Positions 23,921 to 34,815 are shown, counted from the first letter of the stretch. The stretch is 64,000 nt of DNA from Karalla daura (GCA_029224185.1 CM055201.1:20556584-20620583), one strand, 5' to 3'. Numbers and translations: made by a program. The notes: generated by a model not told the origin, from the sequence alone.

Positions 23921-23925
23921 CTCAC

Positions 23926-24052
23926 CCATGGTGTCCATGGGCAGCGCTCTCCTCCGGGGGTTGGAGCTGTAGTGCTGGTAGTACTGGCCGGCTGGTTTGG
24001 TGGGCGACGCCGCGCTGGGACTCCCCAGACCCAACTCGCCACCCAGTATGGA
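23926..24052 (-). CDS. tcf4: tcf4 internal coding exon (SPTKP...RRR, first half of the NLS)
   Basis: This 127-nt exon encodes 42 residues plus one base. It starts SILGGELGLGSPSAASPTKP, continues AGQYYQHYSSNPRRRALPMD and ends TM. It aligns with human TCF4 SLLGGDMDMG...LSPTKP...QYYQYSSNNPRRRPL...ME. The basic RRR is the first half of the bipartite nuclear localisation signal, known in human TCF4 to be encoded by two adjacent exons. The acceptor reads (TC)n-GACTCCAG on the minus strand and the donor is ATGG/GTGAGG. The leftover G joins AG of the next exon to make GAG, giving the TCF4-like M-E-V-x-T-K-K junction; TCF12 has a different sequence there, which favours tcf4. A (TC)28 array forms most of the acceptor tract, and a (CA)44 array begins six bases into the downstream intron. 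The exon is more diverged than its neighbours but has no stop or frameshift. Confidence 0.94.
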
Positions 24053-24056
24053 CTGG

Positions 24057-24060
<4 letters not shown>

Positions 24061-24117
<57 letters not shown>
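24061..24117. repeat. (AG)28 microsatellite forming an acceptor tract
   Basis: In gene sense it is (TC)28, followed by GACTCCAG and the exon. It supplies nearly all of the polypyrimidine tract of the RRR exon. Confidence 0.98.
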
Positions 24118-24121
<4 letters not shown>

Positions 24122-24249
24122 GTTATCACGTGGGACTGGGACTGGGTCTGGGAGAGGAGAGCAGGTAGGATGCAGACAGCTTCTCCAAACTGAAATCTAG
24201 GTGGAAGGTGAAATCTACCAACAACTAAACAGACAAAAACTTATAGTAA

Positions 24250-24620
24250 TTTCTCAAAAATCTACAGTTTGACACCCTGGATTAACTTCAACACCTTTTT
24301 AAGACTTCTTAAAGACCTTCCAGAGAAAACGTTAGGACCTCATCACCATCTCCAGCTGTCATCAGCAACATATCTCGACTTAGAGCACAAACCATAGAAC
24401 AGACCTCAGATCAGCTGAGAAAAGTTATGACACTGACTCAGTTTTTCACCATAAACACACCAGACATTTAGCAATCAAAAGCTTGGATAACAACACAATT
24501 CAACACCTCATTAAACCTTGATTAAGACTTTTTAATACTCTTGAAGGGCCTTCATTTTTTCCCCAAACTGAAAACCAACTTTTAATCCTTTTTAACACCT
24601 AATATCATGTCTTTGGTTTT
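24250..24620. repeat. Diverged dispersed repeat, copy 1
   Basis: Contains ACAGACCTCAGATCAGCTG, TTCACCATAAACACACCAGA, and ATAACAACACAATTCAACACC. These recur in the same order, diverged, at 36930-37280. The origin is unknown. Confidence 0.55.
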
Positions 24621-24913
24621 GATGCTTTGGTGATTGTTGATGCGGGGTTAAACGTGTAATGTCACGTGAGATTGTTTACAAAAATTACTGATCAAGAGTC
24701 AAAACACTGAAGATGAATATAATATAATATGTAATAATTTTAAAAAGATTGGAATTAGTTGAAACTGTAATTGTAAAAAAGTCGGAGTAGTCACAACTCA
24801 TCAGTTTGTTTTCACTAAAAGTGTAAAAAAAAAATTGTAAAATAACCAAATAAAAGTGAATGAAAGTTGTACAACTGAGGACGATCTGAAAACAAAAAGA
24901 GCAAAGGCGTCTT

Positions 24914-24957
24914 GACGGGATAATAAAGGCACATTCTATTCTATTCTATTCTATTCT
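24914..24957 (+). mobile_element. LINE/SINE 3' tail with (ATTCT)n
   Basis: CTTGACGGGATAATAAAGG is followed by about five ATTCT units, resembling the 3' end of truncated fish L2/CR1-like elements. The body upstream is not recognisable. Confidence 0.5.
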
Positions 24958-25435
24958 CGTCAAGGATTCATCTGAAACAATGATCCACGGTCCTCGTCGA
25001 TCAGAGACGTCGTTGATAACCGGGTTGATGCGGATCAGATCCGCCGAGCACCTGGGAAACATCTGGGACGGTCCTGGCACGTAATCCTTACTGAACCTGG
25101 ACGGAGGAGAGCGCCTGGGATAGACATGTAGATAATTTGAAATATTGACAAATTATTATGGGACTGATTGATGGAAAGACGGAGAGATAGCTCCCACAAA
25201 AAGGGAGAAGACGGATATTTAGATTTCAAGAGAGGTCACTCACACTGACCTGATACCAGGAACAATGCTGGGATTAACATTTTCTGTCTTATAACTTTGA
25301 ACAAATTGAGATTATTCAACCATATTATATCCAGACAATGTTGCCAGAAAATTAAGAAGATGAAAGACAAATTTAACTAGACTTCTGCATGTAGATTTAA
25401 GCTATTATCCTTCTACTGTATCCAGCTAGACTTTA

Positions 25436-25489
25436 TTTGAAATTTCCCCATTGAAGGATGAATAAGTTCTATTCTATTCTATTCTATTC
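25436..25489 (+). mobile_element. LINE/SINE 3' tail with (TTCTA)n
   Basis: AAATTTCCCCATTGAAGGAT GAATAAG is followed by (TTCTA)n. The CCCATTG...GAATAA motif plus pentanucleotide tail is the signature of fish LINE 3' ends. Confidence 0.6.
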
Positions 25490-25749
25490 ATGCTATAAAA
25501 AGAACACCGTTCAGCCACAGTCTGATACAATAGACAGATCAACATGTGATGGTTTTCATAGTCATGTTTGTGTAGAGGTATCTGCATCTAGAACCTCTGA
25601 TCTGAACTTTCCTGAGCCAGTCAGTGAACTTGAATGATTCCAGAACTGAAACAGTTTTTTAGTTTTTAATCGAATATCATTAAGATACTGTCTTGACCTG
25701 ACTTAGACGTACTGAATCTGAGTGCTAAGAGATAGATGCATGGAGAGGT

Positions 25750-25831
25750 GGATGGATGGATGGATGGATGGAGGGATAGCTGATAGACAGATATCAACTG
25801 TAGATAGATATATAATAGATAGATAGAGCGA
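25750..25831. repeat. Short (GGAT)n and (GATA)n tracts
   Basis: GGATGGATGGAT at 25750-25770, then broken GATAGATA units to 25828. Confidence 0.9.
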
Positions 25832-25849
25832 GGCTGTGCTGGTATTTAC

Positions 25850-25918
25850 CTCCATGAGACCTTGGACTTCATGTTGCTCAGCGTGGGGACGCTGGATCTC
25901 CCTCCACGGCTCCCAGTC
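25850..25918 (-). other. Possible extra tcf4 first exon (ATG GAG / GTAAAT)
   Basis: On the minus strand, GGTCTC ATG GAG is followed by a good donor (GAG/GTAAATAC, donor GT at 25849-25848). The phase is 0, the same phase in which the exon at 24052 begins. Transcription starting just upstream would give M-E-S-I-L-G-G-E, an in-frame TCF4 start. The block upstream to about 25920 is balanced, unlike the repeats around it. There is no pyrimidine tract on its 5' side, so an internal exon is unlikely and a first exon is the only sensible reading. Human TCF4 has several such alternative first exons; I cannot match this one to any of them. Confidence 0.25.
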
Positions 25919-26084
25919 TAACCTTCTCCTCCTCCTCCTCCTCCTCTACCTCCACCTCTCTCGCTCTCACTCTCTCGCTCTACTGTTCTACTGTTTACGG
26001 CTCAAACTTAGAAAACCGCTCACACATTGTCCCGCTAATTAAGTTCAATGATTCGGAGGCAACAAGTGGCATCTGGGCCGATTT

Positions 26085-26201
<117 letters not shown>

Positions 26202-26272
26202 TGGAGGAGAGGGGTCTTTTTTTTTTTTAAGGAGGCACAAAAAGTGAGGTAAAGAAAAAGAACCTGCCACTC

Positions 26273-26287
26273 CACACACACACACAC

Positions 26288-26349
<62 letters not shown>
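26273..26349. repeat. (CA)n microsatellite
   Basis: CA array with one CG interruption. Confidence 0.96.
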
Positions 26350-26351
<2 letters not shown>

Positions 26352-26495
26352 CTCCTTGCCTTTAAATAGACTCCAGTGCTACTCCGTTAAAGGGGAGACT
26401 TTTTTCCCAGCTTTCTCTTTAAGTAATTAGTGTGCAGTGTATTTAGTGGGAGAGGGTGAGAGAAGTGTGTTTGCAAGGAGGGAGTAGAGAGTAAA

Positions 26496-26536
26496 GGGGG
26501 GGGGGGGGGGTTGTTGTGTGTGTGTGTGGGGGGGGT
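26496..26536. repeat. Poly-G and (TG)n
   Basis: G15 then TTGTTGTGTGTGTGTG and G7. Confidence 0.94.
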
Positions 26537-26559
26537 GCGATGGATGTTTTTTGGGGGGC

Positions 26560-26748
26560 TAATCTGAATTCTGATCAGCGCGCTCGTCCTCTCCGTGGCT
26601 CTAAACAAGAGTTGGCTTGGCACCGGCGGGCCAAGGAAGGCTTTTCTCATGCTAAACAGGGCCTAAGTAGGCCAATTACAGGGCCAGCCTCGGCCTCACA
26701 GCCATTCTGCTGCTTAAAACAAAAGGGCCCTTGTCTTAAATAAAGTCA
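26560..26748. promoter_or_regulatory. Candidate conserved non-coding element
   Basis: A long non-repetitive block between simple repeats. It has TTGGC/GCCAA half sites near 26615, CTAAGTAGGCCAATTA, and a near-palindrome ACAAAAGGGCCCTTGT at 26719-26734 (two opposed SOX/LEF-like sites). One of the best CNE candidates. Confidence 0.48.
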
Positions 26749-26750
<2 letters not shown>

Positions 26751-26788
<38 letters not shown>

Positions 26789-26900
26789 GGGAGAGGGAGT
26801 CAGACACAAAGACACACACACACAATCACACATCAATTCAGTCATCCTGCTCCTCTGTCCGAGTGTGTGTGAGTGTGTGAGTGTGTGTGTGTGTGTCATC
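26751..26900. repeat. (CA)n then (TG)n arrays in opposite orientation
   Basis: CA at 26751-26785 and 26814-26831, TG at 26862-26897. They are complementary and could form a hairpin. Confidence 0.93.
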
Positions 26901-27039
26901 GGGGGTAAAAGGGGGTTCCCACTAAAACAAAAAGGGGTCTCATTGATTGTGGCGCTTTTCTTTCTTTTTCTCCTTCTTTTCTTTGTTTTTTTTTTTTTTT
27001 TTTTCTTCTCGCACTCCAGCATCGAGCCAGACCCGGCCG

Positions 27040-27053
27040 GTCACCCTGGCAAC
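27040..27053 (+). promoter_or_regulatory. RFX X-box-like motif
   Basis: GTCACC-CT-GGCAAC: two perfect half sites with the usual two-base spacer. Confidence 0.4.
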
Positions 27054-27082
27054 GAGAGGAGAGACAAAATACCCGTCTGTGT

Positions 27083-27083
27083 C

Positions 27084-27114
<31 letters not shown>

Positions 27115-27152
27115 ACACCCGACACACACACACACAAACACACACTGTGTGT
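27083..27152. repeat. Poly-C, (CA)n and short (TG)n
   Basis: C18 runs into CA arrays (27101-27146) and then TGTGTGTGTG. Confidence 0.94.
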
Positions 27153-27821
27153 GTGTCGCTCTCTGCTCCGGTCCCCTCTCTACCTGTTTGTCTGGCCCGT
27201 CTCCATCCGTCTCACTTCACCACACGCTATCGGCCCGATCCATAAAGTTAGGATGACGTGTTGTACATCATACTGAAACAGCAGAGGTGAAGATGTCCTG
27301 ACTTTCAAGCTTCTGAACTCCACAAGATCCTACGTATGCCATCCTATGTTCCTATGTATCTATTAACCACATAGAGTATCTCCACTCTGCAATCCAGGCT
27401 TTCCACATCATTCAGACCAACACAGCGAGACCAAGCAAAACCTTTAACATGATGTTATTAGAAGAAAAAGAATGCCAAGAAAGCAGGATAAAGTTATCTA
27501 AAAAAGATCTTAATATTAAAAATATAATTGATCTAAAAGTATGTACAGTATAAAGTATGAACACAGAGGTAGGTACATTGTTTGAGTATGGATTGCACAT
27601 GTATGTTGTCCAATGTGGAATGCAATATTGCACGTTGATTGAAACATTATAAATGTATGTAAATATGTATAAATGTATATAAATATATGTGCAATATTTC
27701 AATCCTATGTTTAACCATCATATGTTTAAACATGATGAATGTGTTCAACCAGGGACACACACTACACACACTGTGCTGCACATCATGTGAACTGAACCAT
27801 CCCTCGCTCTCCATATATCCA

Positions 27822-27885
27822 GAGACATATATATTCATAGATATATATTCATAGATATATTCATAGATATATTCATATAGATATC
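27822..27885. repeat. (ATATTCATAGAT)n tandem
   Basis: Four to five imperfect copies of a 12-14 base AT-rich unit. Confidence 0.8.
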
Positions 27886-28003
27886 ATCATAAAGTATATT
27901 TATAATTCCAGCCTTAAACTGCCTATAGGCTCCCACCCTCTCTCTGCTGTTTTGCTTCCTATATCATCTTGTTTTCTCTCTGTCTCTATCTTCTTCTGTG
28001 GAG

Positions 28004-28005
<2 letters not shown>

Positions 28006-28054
<49 letters not shown>
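28006..28054. repeat. (CA)24 microsatellite
   Basis: Clean CA array. Confidence 0.95.
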
Positions 28055-28055
<1 letters not shown>

Positions 28056-28134
28056 CCAGAGGTCTGTTCCTCACAGAGCTGACTGGGCTGCGGTACCCAG
28101 CTGCTCACAGAGACGATATTAACTAAGATAGATT

Positions 28135-28137
<3 letters not shown>

Positions 28138-28174
<37 letters not shown>
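28138..28174. repeat. (GA)n microsatellite
   Basis: Clean GA array. Confidence 0.95.
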
Positions 28175-28178
<4 letters not shown>

Positions 28179-28587
28179 GTCTGAGAAAGAGAGAGAGAAT
28201 ATAAGACGAGGAATGTAAGGGAAGGTAGAGAGAGACAGAGATGAAAAGAAGCGAACGAAATTGTTTGGGTAGATGACCGTGGGGACAGAAAACAAACTAT
28301 TGTTCCTTTTTTTCTTTATGTGCGATGAAGCAAACAGGATCTGATGTGTTTGGACTTTAAAAGCTGTTGGATTCTGAACTTTTTGGAAGTCACCTGAACA
28401 GAACCGATGTTAAGCTAACTAGGCTAACAACATCCCGAGTCCTTGCTGGGTGCGAACAGAACAGCACCTTCTCATTTCGCCCTCCTACTCTCCTCCGTGT
28501 CCTCCTCCCACTCTAACCTTAAGTCCTCATGTGACCGAAGCAAGAAGCAAACGCTCGCATGTCATCAAATTCTACCATCACGACTAC

Positions 28588-28618
<31 letters not shown>

Positions 28619-28660
28619 GGAGCGAGAGAGAGAGGGAGAGAGGGGGAGAGAGAGAGAGGC
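28588..28660. repeat. Interrupted (GA)n
   Basis: GA array with CAG, GGG and GCG interruptions. Confidence 0.93.
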
Positions 28661-28750
28661 AGGAAGAAGTAATTAATTACCAGGAAGTGCTGGCGAGGCA
28701 GCGGTGCACCTGTACGCCAGCTTCAGTCCAGCTGACACACACTCATACAT

Positions 28751-28751
<1 letters not shown>

Positions 28752-28793
<42 letters not shown>

Positions 28794-28796
28794 CAT
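28752..28796. repeat. (CA)n microsatellite
   Basis: CA array with one CG interruption. Confidence 0.94.
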
Positions 28797-28908
28797 TCCT
28801 GTGGGAGTGAGGCCCTGAGGCTGCAACCAGACACAGCACAAAAAAAAGCAACAACCAGCAGAGACGATGGATAAAACTGGACCAACACAGTGTATATTAC
28901 ACATGGTA

Positions 28909-28910
<2 letters not shown>

Positions 28911-28966
<56 letters not shown>

Positions 28967-29076
28967 TCACATCTGGCTTCTTCTCTGCTATGTTACAGGA
29001 AATGAGAAGAAAGGCAGAAGGTCCACCTCCTCAGACTGTAGGATGGAGGAACTTCACAGAGATATACTGTGTATAT

Positions 29077-29118
<42 letters not shown>

Positions 29119-29122
29119 TGTA
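28911..29122. repeat. (CA)n and (TG)n pair
   Basis: (CA)26 at 28911-28963 and (TG)n at 29080-29122, complementary and about 115 bases apart. Confidence 0.94.
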
Positions 29123-30478
29123 TGTGCTGCACAGAGCTGGGGCCAGAGGAGAGGTGACATTTTCTCCTTGATGAATGTCTTAATTATGGAAGTTGTTGCC
29201 GTTGTTGATTAATTCGATGTTCATCGACTAATTAATTAATTGACTAATCTCCTTAGCATTATTCACATTCATTACATCAATGGTGGAATAATGCTCTTTA
29301 TATACAGTAGCAGGCAGTATGTGGTCGTTGGAGCCTGTTTGTCATCCCAGTGAAAGCTTTGCCTTGTAACGGAGCTGGATGCTCCATATTAACAGCTCCG
29401 GCTTTGTTTTGGAGTGGATCTGCTTTACAGTCTTAACGCGTTTGACAAACTCCACACTATTGAAGTCGCTCCCAACTCCAGGAGCCATGAGGTGGCTTAC
29501 ACTTCCACATTCAGCTCTCTTGTTGGTCTGTGGAGATTTCCATTCGTCCAGGTCGTTGTAAACCAAGGAGCTCTAAGTCTAAGTCTATTAATAAGTGACT
29601 AATTGATTTAATGTGTCCTCTGTGACATAAAACTGACTGTTGTTGGGGTGAGGAGAAAGACGAGCCATCTAAAGACATTATTTTGACCTTTCTGAAGCAG
29701 GTATTGGACATTTTTACTGTTTTTGTGCCATTTTATGAATAATCATGAAATCAATCAACAGATAGAACAAGAACGAACATCTAGGGTTAATTTACAGCCT
29801 TCAGTCGGCCTATACATTCATGCTTTTGGACTATGGAAGGAAACCTGTAGTCTAGAGATGCAGAGTCCTCAGTTTTTCCACCTTTAGAAGACAGTTCCAG
29901 TTAACTTTAAGCGAGCGCACAGCTCGTTTAAATTAATCTGATTGATGCCCAAGAAGAAGAAAAGAAAGAAGACAGCGATCCCAAAACACGACCAGCAAAC
30001 TTCTTCAGTGACAGTGAGGAAAAAACTTTTTTTTTTCATGCCATCTGCTGGATCTGACGGGACGGGAGAGGACCTCCTCTGCAGAATAAACGCAGTATAA
30101 ATTGTTTTCATGCTCTATGATGGCTGTGATGGCAGCTGAGGGGGCGGGGCTTCACGCCTCTGCTCGTCTCTGCTACGGACAAACAGTCGATCCGACACTC
30201 TCGGCTCAGCGTATTCATATCAAACTGACAATGAGACGGTTTTTACGACAAATCCTGAATCAGCGAGGATGCATCATCTCCTCCACAAGTAGGAGAGCCG
30301 TCCGCTCAAGCCTGACAAGAGCAGCAGCCAATCACATCGCAGACACAGACTAAGCTGATTACCTGATGCTCTCACAGACCCGGACGCAGCCAATCACAGC
30401 GCAGCTCTGCTCTGACATCAACAGTGCACAACGAGAAGGGGCCAATCGTATCATTGGAGTCTCTGAAACACCAGCTGC

Positions 30479-30479
<1 letters not shown>

Positions 30480-30553
<74 letters not shown>

Positions 30554-30578
30554 GAATGAGAACCTCAGGGACAGATCG

Positions 30579-30609
<31 letters not shown>
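30480..30609. repeat. (TG)36 facing (CA)14
   Basis: TG at 30480-30551 and CA at 30582-30609, with only 30 unique bases between them. This makes a strong hairpin on either strand. Confidence 0.97.
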
Positions 30610-30687
30610 AGTACACACAAATTTGTAGGAACACTTAAAGCGGCGAAGGATCAACTCACCAATGACAACTTCCTCCATCTTCAAACT

Positions 30688-30708
30688 GCACCACACACAC
30701 ACACACTC

Positions 30709-30743
<35 letters not shown>

Positions 30744-30770
30744 TACACACTCACACTCTCACACACACAG
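30688..30770. repeat. (CA)n/(CT)n compound repeat
   Basis: CA and CT blocks alternate, with some TACA variants. Confidence 0.93.
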
Positions 30771-30787
30771 AAGGCAGTTCAAAGCAT

Positions 30788-30910
30788 TTCTCCTTAATTA
30801 GCGTTCAACGCTTGGCTTGACAAATAAATAGCAATCATTTAAGAACACTAAGAGAGGAATCAGACAGCACATTACACCTCGCAGTATCTGGCAGCTTCTG
30901 CTCGCCATTA
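30788..30910. promoter_or_regulatory. Candidate conserved non-coding element
   Basis: CTTAATTAGCG, GCTTGACAAATAAATAGCAA and CATTTAAGAACAC in a non-repetitive block. It precedes a purine-rich tract (30910-31265). Conservation untested. Confidence 0.42.
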
Positions 30911-31264
30911 GACGGGAGGAGGGGGGGGTGAAGGACGAGGGGGGAGAGGAGGATCTAGAGAGGAATTAGGGATGCGAGTAAGATGAGAGGAAAGGAAGGT
31001 GGAAAATAGAAATGAGGTGGATTGGGACGAAAGAAAGGTAGGGATATGAGTAAAAAGAGAAAGGAGGGAGAAGGACAGTAGTGAAGAACAGACACCAGGA
31101 GGGGAGAACAGAGGGATGAAAAGTGAAAAAAGGAGAAACGCAGAGAGGACGAAGGAATCCATCGAAGGAAGAGAAAGAGAGAGAGAGGAGGAGACGGGAA
31201 GTGAGTGAATGATAGATGGAGAGACGTATATTTAAAGATGAAAAGAAAGATGAAAAGAGAATGA

Positions 31265-31370
31265 AGAATAGGCCTCCCTGCAGAGCCATCTTGAACCGAT
31301 CACTCCCATCGTGCCTCGCTCCCAGCTGCCTTCACTTTGTAGCTGTGGATACATTTTAGTCATTAGGAGC
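31265..31370. promoter_or_regulatory. Candidate conserved non-coding block
   Basis: Non-repetitive block with CCCAGCTGCC (E-box) and CATTTTAGTCATTAGG after a purine-rich tract. Weak call. Confidence 0.33.
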
Positions 31371-31799
31371 AGGAACAAACACAGACAGGAGCGGAGGGAT
31401 AAAAACTCAAACCGTGGACGTTCTTATTTATGAGCGCCGCTCCACTCCCAAACACATCTGTCCTGAGACTGTGCAACTTCACCGTTTGGCTTCGCTCTCT
31501 CTCTCTCTCTGAAATACACAGCTGCAGTTACCGGGATGTCCACTAGGGGCAGCGCTCCGAACGACATCTGTTCTGGAGTGAGTTGTATAGACGTGACGGA
31601 CAGCAACTTGGCAGCCACAGTCCTGATGTTCCTGATGTTCTGACTGGTGGACACGAGGCTCACCTCGATATGACGACGTCCCACAAACATCTGAGGTGAA
31701 ACAAACGGGATCCAAGCATCACCACGCCAGTCAGAGACAGGTTCCCAGGGTATTTAAGGTCCTCTGCTGCATTACTGAGTGTCCCCAGATCACACACAG

Positions 31800-32540
31800 A
31801 CAGTATGTAACAGCCAGGATGAGGATCAGCACATCAAAGGCCCCTTTAACACAGACGTGGTTCCAGCCAGTTCTGAAGAGCTCTTTTTGTTCTCATTGTG
31901 AAAGACCTGGTTCCAAAGTAGCACCATAACATTGCTGGACCAGGAGTAAGAAGTAGAGGACCATCAGAGGACCATTGAGACCAACAAAGACAACAAGTCC
32001 ACCATGTTTTGGTTGCAATCCAAGTGAAGCTGCTGTCACAATGAAAGGAGATGATGGAGACCAAAAAGAAAGGATAAATCCACACTTTTATGTCCTGGAC
32101 ATGGTCCTCAAAGACAAAATACGTGGTGGAAAATCTGTTTCACAAGTTGAACCAGCACTTGCACCTGCCCAAAGTCTGAGGCCATGGTCCTCAGGTGGGA
32201 ACCCTAACCCTCTCCAGGTCAGGGGAGGGGATCCTTTCCCGATCATGGGATCTTGTTCATGAGTGAGGAGAAGATGAAGCAGGAGGTGGATAGAAAGATC
32301 TGGGTAGTGTGTGGAGTGATGGTCCACTGTGGTGGCGGCAGGCCTGAGCTGTGAGGCCGAGGATTAGCTGGGCTCAGCCTCAGAGATGGGGTGAAGAGAG
32401 CAGATATAAGAGGGACTCAAAGTAGACCCACTGCCCCTCCATCTTTACAGAGTATACATCTCAGTTGGTTTCAGAACGTCTCAGGATTCTCCTGGAGAAG
32501 CTTGTGGAAGTATAAGGAGCAGGCAATGAGACTTGCCAAA
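31800..32540 (+). mobile_element. Degraded RTE-type (Rex3-like) LINE fragment with a nested insertion
   Basis: Several segments match, in order and diverged, the 3' reverse-transcriptase part of a LINE that is common in fish: GGATGAGGATCAGCAC, TCTGAGGCCATGGTCCTCAG (about 32176), GATCTTGTTCATGAGTGAGG (about 32249) and CAGAGATGGGGTGAAGAG with the following GGGACTCAAAGTAGACCC. No intact ORF remains. The body is split at 31840-32160 by unrelated sequence. Family naming is from memory. Confidence 0.65.
31841..32163. mobile_element. Sequence inserted into the LINE fragment
   Basis: It interrupts the LINE at GCACATCAAAG (left) and GCACCTGCCCAAAG (right), which look like the same diverged target. 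Inside, CTTTTTGTTCTCATTGTGAAAG and CTGGTTCCAAAGTAGCACC resemble a common non-autonomous hAT-like fish repeat. Ends are not sharp. Confidence 0.45.
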
Positions 32541-33099
32541 TAATTGAGAATTTAATCTCATAATCCTGTCGAAATGTCTGAAACATTCTCAGAAATTAGG
32601 TTAATCTTCTCAAGTGATGTTTCTCACAATCTCATACGGTCAAGTCAAGTGGTCCTGGCGTGTTTAAAGTGACCCAGGAGGCTCTGAGCAATAGCCGAGG
32701 CAGCTAAACAGAGTTAAGTAAACACACTTTAAACCATGATGTGTGAGTCCACGTTCACCTCAGGCCCAGAGAGATTTCCACCAGTTCACTGCTGCACTTT
32801 CATGAAAAAAAAAAAAAACAACTTCCGCTTTGGACTTTTAAGGCCATACATTCACTTTCAGAAACGTCCAAGGCTGCCGCACTCCTTTTTTTCCCCTCTT
32901 TCTTTTCTTTTTCTTCTTCTCTCATTCAAAGGAGGTTCAAGGCCCGTGGGATCCAGGAAGTCGTTGCTTCATCTGTCACAGATAAGAAGTGAAGAGAAGT
33001 CCTGCAGAACTGAGCTCTGATGAAGGGAACACACATGAAACGTATCAGGAAACGCTTTCCCCACATCGCCTGGATCAGCACCCGTTCACTCGCATGTAC

Positions 33100-33423
33100 C
33101 CACGTGTGTGTGTGTGTGTGTGTGCGTGCGTGTGTGTGTGCGTGTGTGTGAGAGAGAGAGCATAAGCTGGTGCATGTTAAAATCAGGGCAAAAGAAACAC
33201 ACACAGATGCATCACTCGTATACACATCAGCATGTGTGTGTTTAAGTTTTGGCAGTTTTGTGTGTGCGTGTGTGTGTTGGTGTGTGTGTGTGTGCATGCA
33301 TGTGTGTGTGTGTGCGTGCATGTGTGTGTGTCAGCTCTGTAATGTAGGCCTGACAGCTCAGTTCTGTTCTTTGTCTGTTACCAGCTGTTGTACTTCACTC
33401 GCAGTTTCTCTGTGTGTACGTGT

Positions 33424-33459
<36 letters not shown>

Positions 33460-33470
33460 GTGTGCGCGGC
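33100..33470. repeat. Scattered (TG)n tracts
   Basis: TG-rich tracts at 33103-33150, 33256-33332 and 33412-33468, with frequent CG and CA variants. Confidence 0.9.
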
Positions 33471-34494
33471 AGCACACTGTTTGATGTTGGACACATCAGA
33501 GGGGGGAGATGGTTAACGTCACTGACAGAGATAGAGAGCAGCTCGCTCCTCGGCGAACGTTGCAACACTTGACGGGAGAAACTGACAGTTTTCAAGGCGA
33601 CGAACCGTCAGGAATTAACACCGGGTCTTTGTTCCTCGGCGTTCCTGGCTTTTCAGGAAATTGCTCCTTTAGATCTTTAGGTCGGACTGGTGTTTCCACT
33701 GCAGAATAAACAGTCTATTACATATGAAAACTGAAAGGTCTGTCCATCAAAAAAGCTTCAAAACGGAAATCTTGACACCGTAATACGCAACCGAATCTGA
33801 ACGAGAAAGAAGGAGAAAAAAGCCAAAAATGTCGCAGGTCTGCCAGTGAACAGGATCAGAATAGGAGATGTGTCACTTCCTCTCTGATTTCAGAAGTCAA
33901 AGGTGCAACAAGTTAAAGTGTAAAATGACAGAATCCACAATCAGTCAGGACTCCCATTTAGATAGAGATAGATTTAGATAGATATGTAGAAGATATAATA
34001 TCACCTATGAGATCGTCTCTGTATCGAACGTGCAACACTTGTTGGAAATGATGAAAATGATGGATTGACGATGACAATGCCACGTGAAAAGTCTTAAACT
34101 TTTCTACTGTTGATATTTTAGCAACACAAAGATATAAAAAATCAAAAACATCAGGCTCATGGAGGCACTAAAGAGAAAATGACAACTCCTCCTCTGGGGA
34201 CCAGGACTGTCCATCAAGCTGCAGACTGCATGGAGCACACAGACCTCCAACGTCTACCAGTGAAGTACTCAAACTTAACGTTCAGGATTCAATCTTTCTT
34301 TTCCAGACTTCACATTTTGACCCCAATTTTCAGCTCATAATTTCCTCGAAAAATGAAGACACAGGACGTCTGTGAGACGCCTGCCTGATTGGAAATATTG
34401 GATATTTCTCTACGACCTACTACAACTGAAGGGCCGCGGTGGCTCCATCATGTCACTGTGCTAACAGGTGGCCCTGACACTCACTGTTCATCTA

Positions 34495-34495
<1 letters not shown>

Positions 34496-34552
<57 letters not shown>

Positions 34553-34610
34553 AAGCTGTCAAAACTAATGAATCAACACAAGCTTGAAAATGAACTCGGC
34601 AGTGTCTGCC

Positions 34611-34704
<94 letters not shown>
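34496..34704. repeat. (CA)n facing (TG)45
   Basis: CA at 34496-34551 and TG at 34614-34704, complementary, 62 bases apart. Confidence 0.97.
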
Positions 34705-34706
<2 letters not shown>

Positions 34707-34815
34707 TGAGTATGAGTGATCGATAGTGAAAATAAAATAAAGCGTTGATCTGCGAGGCCGGCAAATGAGACTAAACGACGGCTGAGAGTCTCCTGAGAGC
34801 AGGAGCAGCTGGATC

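Larger units (their letters stand above)
22418..23925 (-). other. tcf4: tcf4 intron between the two NLS exons
   Basis: This 1508-nt intron runs from donor ATGG/GTGAGG to acceptor TTTTTTTCAG. In gene sense it opens with (CA)44, then AT-rich sequence (23300-23830), a 14-bp foldback at 23247-23280, a (CA)n tract on the plus strand at 23128-23199, two conserved-looking blocks and a (GA)30 array at 22568-22627. It is the only complete short intron in the window. Confidence 0.9.
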
